Below, piece after piece: positions 15,439 to 17,507 of a stretch of DNA of 17,507 bases; the stretch's first letter is position 1; each line of letters opens with the position of its first letter. Made by a program: the position numbers and the translations under genes. The stretch comes from JBQTJJ01 sp052387235. GTDB taxonomy: Bacteria > Actinomycetota > Acidimicrobiia > Acidimicrobiales > GCA-2861595. The stretch spans positions 1-17,507 of the forward strand of contig JBQTJJ010000095.1 of assembly GCA_052387235.1 (NCBI GenBank). Direction: 5' to 3'. The notes beneath the pieces are model-generated. The model was not told where the DNA came from, did no database searches, and was given only the letters and a program-made list of their open reading frames with translations.

Positions 15439-17507
15439 TCAGTCCCCGATCAGGATGGGGTCGTCGTCGCCGGGCTGGCCCAGGGCGTCGTCCCCGCCGG
15501 GGATCAGGCCCACCTGGCGGCGGATCCGGTCGTCCAGCTCCACCATGATCTCGGGGTGGTCGATCAGGAACTGCTTGGCGTTCTCCCGGCCCTGGCCCAG
15601 TTGCTCGCCCTCGTACGTGTACCAGGCGCCCGACTTCTTCACGATGCCCACGGTGGCGCCCACGTCGATGAGCGAGCCCTCCCGGCTGATCCCCCTGCCG
15701 AACCCGATGTCGAACTCGCACTGCTTGAAAGGGGGCGCGCAGTTCGACACGACGATGTCGTTGGCGACGAAGGTGTGCAGGTCGTCGACTTCGAGGTCGT
15801 AGATCGGCCGCCACTCGGGCGGGCTGACGGCAACGATGCGGTCGTACCACACATCCTCGGCCAGGACGCCCCGGAGGAACTCACTGTCGAGGGCATCGGC
15901 CAGGCGCTGGAGGCGGTCACGACGCAGGCGGGGAGACCCGAGCACCGCCTGCAGCGACCCGCCGCCTCGGCTCGTACCCTCGCCGAGGAGCTGCGACGCG
16001 GCCTGGGGCGTGACCCCGAGGCCACGCAGGTAGGCGAGCACCGGCTCGGCCTGCGACGCCGCCAGGTACTGCCACAGCGAACCGCGGTGCGTGCGCAGCT
16101 CCGCGCTGGCCAGCGCCTCGGTGAGCTTCTGGCCTCGGGGCCCCCACATCGGCAGCGCGCCGGCGAAGGCCTGGACGTTCTCGATGCCGCTGATCCGGAC
16201 CTCCCAGCACGGGAGCTTCCCCTGCACGAGCCGGCCCCCCACCACGCTCGGACGCTTGCCCTTCGGGTCGTACGCCTTCATGGAGCTGCCGATGCCCCAG
16301 CGCAGCAGGAGCCAGTGGACCTGGTGCGCAAGCTCCTCAGACGTGGTGCAGAACCCGACCCGCAGCCCACCTGTCTGCTCCCGGCTCACCCACCCGTCCG
16401 TCTCGAACAGGCCGAAGAGCAGGTTGCCGACGACCTCGGCCGAGACGTCGGGCGAGAAGAACGGGGTCGGGATGCGCTTCGTCGGTGCCAGGTGCCCCCA
16501 GATCTCCGCCCAGCGGGCCAGGGCCAGCACACCGTTCGCCTCACCCTTGCGATGGGAGAAGCTCGTCTCGATGCCCCGCCGGTGGGCGTCGCACCCGAGC
16601 GAGGCGGCAATGGCGGCGGCGTCGTCCTGTAGCGGCTCGGCGATGTTGGTGAAGGTGACCGGCGTCTTGCCGCCCACATAGCCGTCGCCGATGAGGTAGC
16701 CCAGGAGGCGGGCGTGCTCCGCAGGGACGGGCTCCTCTCGGCCGAAACCGAGGGCGGTGCGGGGTCGGGCCACCCGGTCGGTGGTGCCCAGCAGGCCCGC
16801 CTCCACCCATCCCCGGTCGGTGAGGACCTTGTGGTCGGCCGTGAGCCACAGGGCGGTGCCGTCCCGCAGGTGCAGGCCGATGACCTCCTTCTCGCCCTGG
16901 TCCATACGGCCCACCACGGAGCGGACGTGGAGCTTGCCCAGCTTGTCGGCCGCCATCACCGACGTGCCGGCGCCCCTCTCCACCATGTCCTCGATGCGGT
17001 GGGTGCGACCGGTGGTGGGGTCGAACACCGTGGTGCCGGCGGCCACGCACTTGTTCTTCACGACCTTCACCCGGGTCCGGCTCCCCACCACCTCGCCGCC
17101 GTCCTTGATGGACTCGATGCGGCGGATGTCGAGCCGGACCGAGCTGTAGAACTTCAGGGCCCGCCCGCCGGGGGTGACCTCAGGTGAACCGTAGATGACC
17201 CCGATCTTCTCCCGCAGCTGGTTGATGAACAGGGCGATGGTGTCCGACCGGCTGAGGGTGCCGGTGAGCTTGCGCAGGGCCTGGGACATGAGGCGGGCCT
17301 GGAGGCCGACGTGGGTGTCGCCCATCTCGCCCTCGATCTCGGCCCGGGGCGTGAGGGCGGCCACCGAGTCCACCACCAGCACGTCGAGGGCGCCGGAGCG
17401 GATGAGCATGTCGGCGATCTCGAGGGCCTGCTCCCCCGTGTCGGGCTGGGAGATGAGCAGGTCGTCGATGTTGACGCCGATGGCCTTGGCGTACACCGGG
17501 TCCATGG
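15439..17507 (-). CDS. recA: RecA recombinase, C-terminal part, interrupted by an intein (5' end outside window)
   Basis: RecA forms filaments on single-stranded DNA, pairs homologous strands and triggers LexA cleavage. The visible host part starts at DPVYAKAIGVNIDDLLISQP and includes Walker B (LDVLVVDSVAAL), loop L1 (EIEGEMGDTHVGLQARLMSQ), loop L2 (IALFINQLREKIGVIYGSPE and TPGGRALKFY), then RVKVVKNK. After the intein it resumes CAPPFKQCEFDIGFGRGISR and ends in an acidic tail (GDDALGQPGDDDPILIGD). The Walker A region is off the window. The flanking exteins join as KNK-CAPPFKQ, whereas most RecA proteins have KNKVAPPFKQ, so the +1 residue has become Cys as splicing requires. The recA promoter is not visible, so SOS control could not be checked. 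No recX follows; spoVS does. Confidence 0.97.
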   Translation of the reverse strand, partial: MDPVYAKAIGVNIDDLLISQPDTGEQALEIADMLIRSGALDVLVVDSVAALTPRAEIEGEMGDTHVGLQARLMSQALRKLTGTLSRSDTIALFINQLREKIGVIYGSPEVTPGGRALKFYSSVRLDIRRIESIKDGGEVVGSRTRVKVVKNKCVAAGTTVFDPTTGRTHRIEDMVERGAGTSVMAADKLGKLHVRSVVGRMDQGEKEVIGLHLRDGTALWLTADHKVLTDRGWVEAGLLGTTDRVARPRTALGFGREEPVPAEHARLLGYLIGDGYVGGKTPVTFTNIAEPLQDDAAAIAASLGCDAHRRGIETSFSHRKGEANGVLALARWAEIWGHLAPTKRIPTPFFSPDVSAEVVGNLLFGLFETDGWVSREQTGGLRVGFCTTSEELAHQVHWLLLRWGIGSSMKAYDPKGKRPSVVGGRLVQGKLPCWEVRISGIENVQAFAGALPMWGPRGQKLTEALASAELRTHRGSLWQYLAASQAEPVLAYLRGLGVTPQAASQLLGEGTSRGGGSLQAVLGSPRLRRDRLQRLADALDSEFLRGVLAEDVWYDRIVAVSPPEWRPIYDLEVDDLHTFVANDIVVSNCAPPFKQCEFDIGFGRGISREGSLIDVGATVGIVKKSGAWYTYEGEQLGQGRENAKQFLIDHPEIMVELDDRIRRQVGLIPGGDDALGQPGDDDPILIGD
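15742..17049 (-). mobile_element. RecA intein with LAGLIDADG homing endonuclease (PI-MtuI-like)
   Basis: The in-frame insert spans 436 residues, from Cys1 (CVAAGTTVFDPTTGRTHRIE) to Asn436 (VANDIVVSN), followed by Cys+1 of the extein. Splicing blocks are present: A (Cys1), B with TADHKVLTDRGW, F with YDLEVDDLHTFVAND, and G. Between them sit two LAGLIDADG motifs, LLGYLIGDG (Asp122 of the intein) and LLFGLFETDG (Asp218), plus GGKTP, WVSREQTG, DPKGKRPS and MWGPRG stretches that I recognise from the M. tuberculosis RecA intein (440 residues, endonuclease PI-MtuI). The insertion point, after KVVKNK, is also the same. The endonuclease looks intact, so homing may still be possible. One oddity: the penultimate residue is Ser, not the usual His. 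The flanking CDS coordinates include this element. Confidence 0.96.

Overview
The window is very GC-rich, with dense, mostly minus-strand genes and many 4-base stop/start overlaps. Its gene content and order are those of a high-GC actinobacterium: nrdR, lexA with divergent LysM gene, hflX, dapF, miaA, miaB and recA in one neighbourhood. An E. coli-type DapD, a BldC-like regulator, a SpoVS protein and a mycobacterial-type RecA intein make a deep-branching, Acidimicrobiia-like lineage plausible. That placement is inference and no rRNA is present to test it.

Left part (1-3900). The 5' end of nrdR leaves the window on the minus strand. A small BldC/MerR-type regulator follows. Next is an SOS module: lexA and a divergent membrane LysM protein, in the place and with the architecture of ChiZ/DivS/YneA-type division inhibitors, share an intergenic region with three perfect GAAC-N4-GTTC LexA operators and one imperfect one. 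A cell-wall-anchored, mycosin-like subtilase (minus) and an OsmC peroxiredoxin (plus) follow.

Middle (3917-11318). One long minus-strand operon runs miaB > miaA > dapF > hflX > dapC > dapD > dapE. The first four junctions after miaB are 4-nt ATGA/GTGA overlaps, so translation is probably coupled. dapD, dapC, dapE and dapF together cover every step from tetrahydrodipicolinate to meso-diaminopimelate by the succinylase route. They sit with tRNA A37 modification (MiaA/MiaB) and a ribosome-rescue GTPase (HflX). DapF has Ser where the first catalytic Cys is expected.

Right part (11319-17507). An array of 31-bp tandem repeats with two longer variant units separates miaB from a solitary [NiFe]-hydrogenase small subunit whose stop codon lies inside a repeat unit. 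The hydrogenase gene is divergent from a membrane PAS-GGDEF-EAL protein. A CRP/FNR-like palindrome and a leader hairpin lie between them. A SpoVS protein and the 3' part of recA complete the window. RecA is interrupted by a 436-residue intein with an apparently intact LAGLIDADG homing endonuclease, at the same site as the M. tuberculosis RecA intein. The ancestral order recA-spoVS-miaB seems to have been opened by insertion of the hydrogenase/c-di-GMP pair. No recX is seen.

The points most worth following are the orphan hydrogenase subunit with its repeat-derived tail and CRP-like operator, the RecA intein with an atypical penultimate Ser, and the Ser-for-Cys DapF. No stretch over 300 bases lacks a gene. 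The longest gap is 11319-11540, filled by the repeat array.
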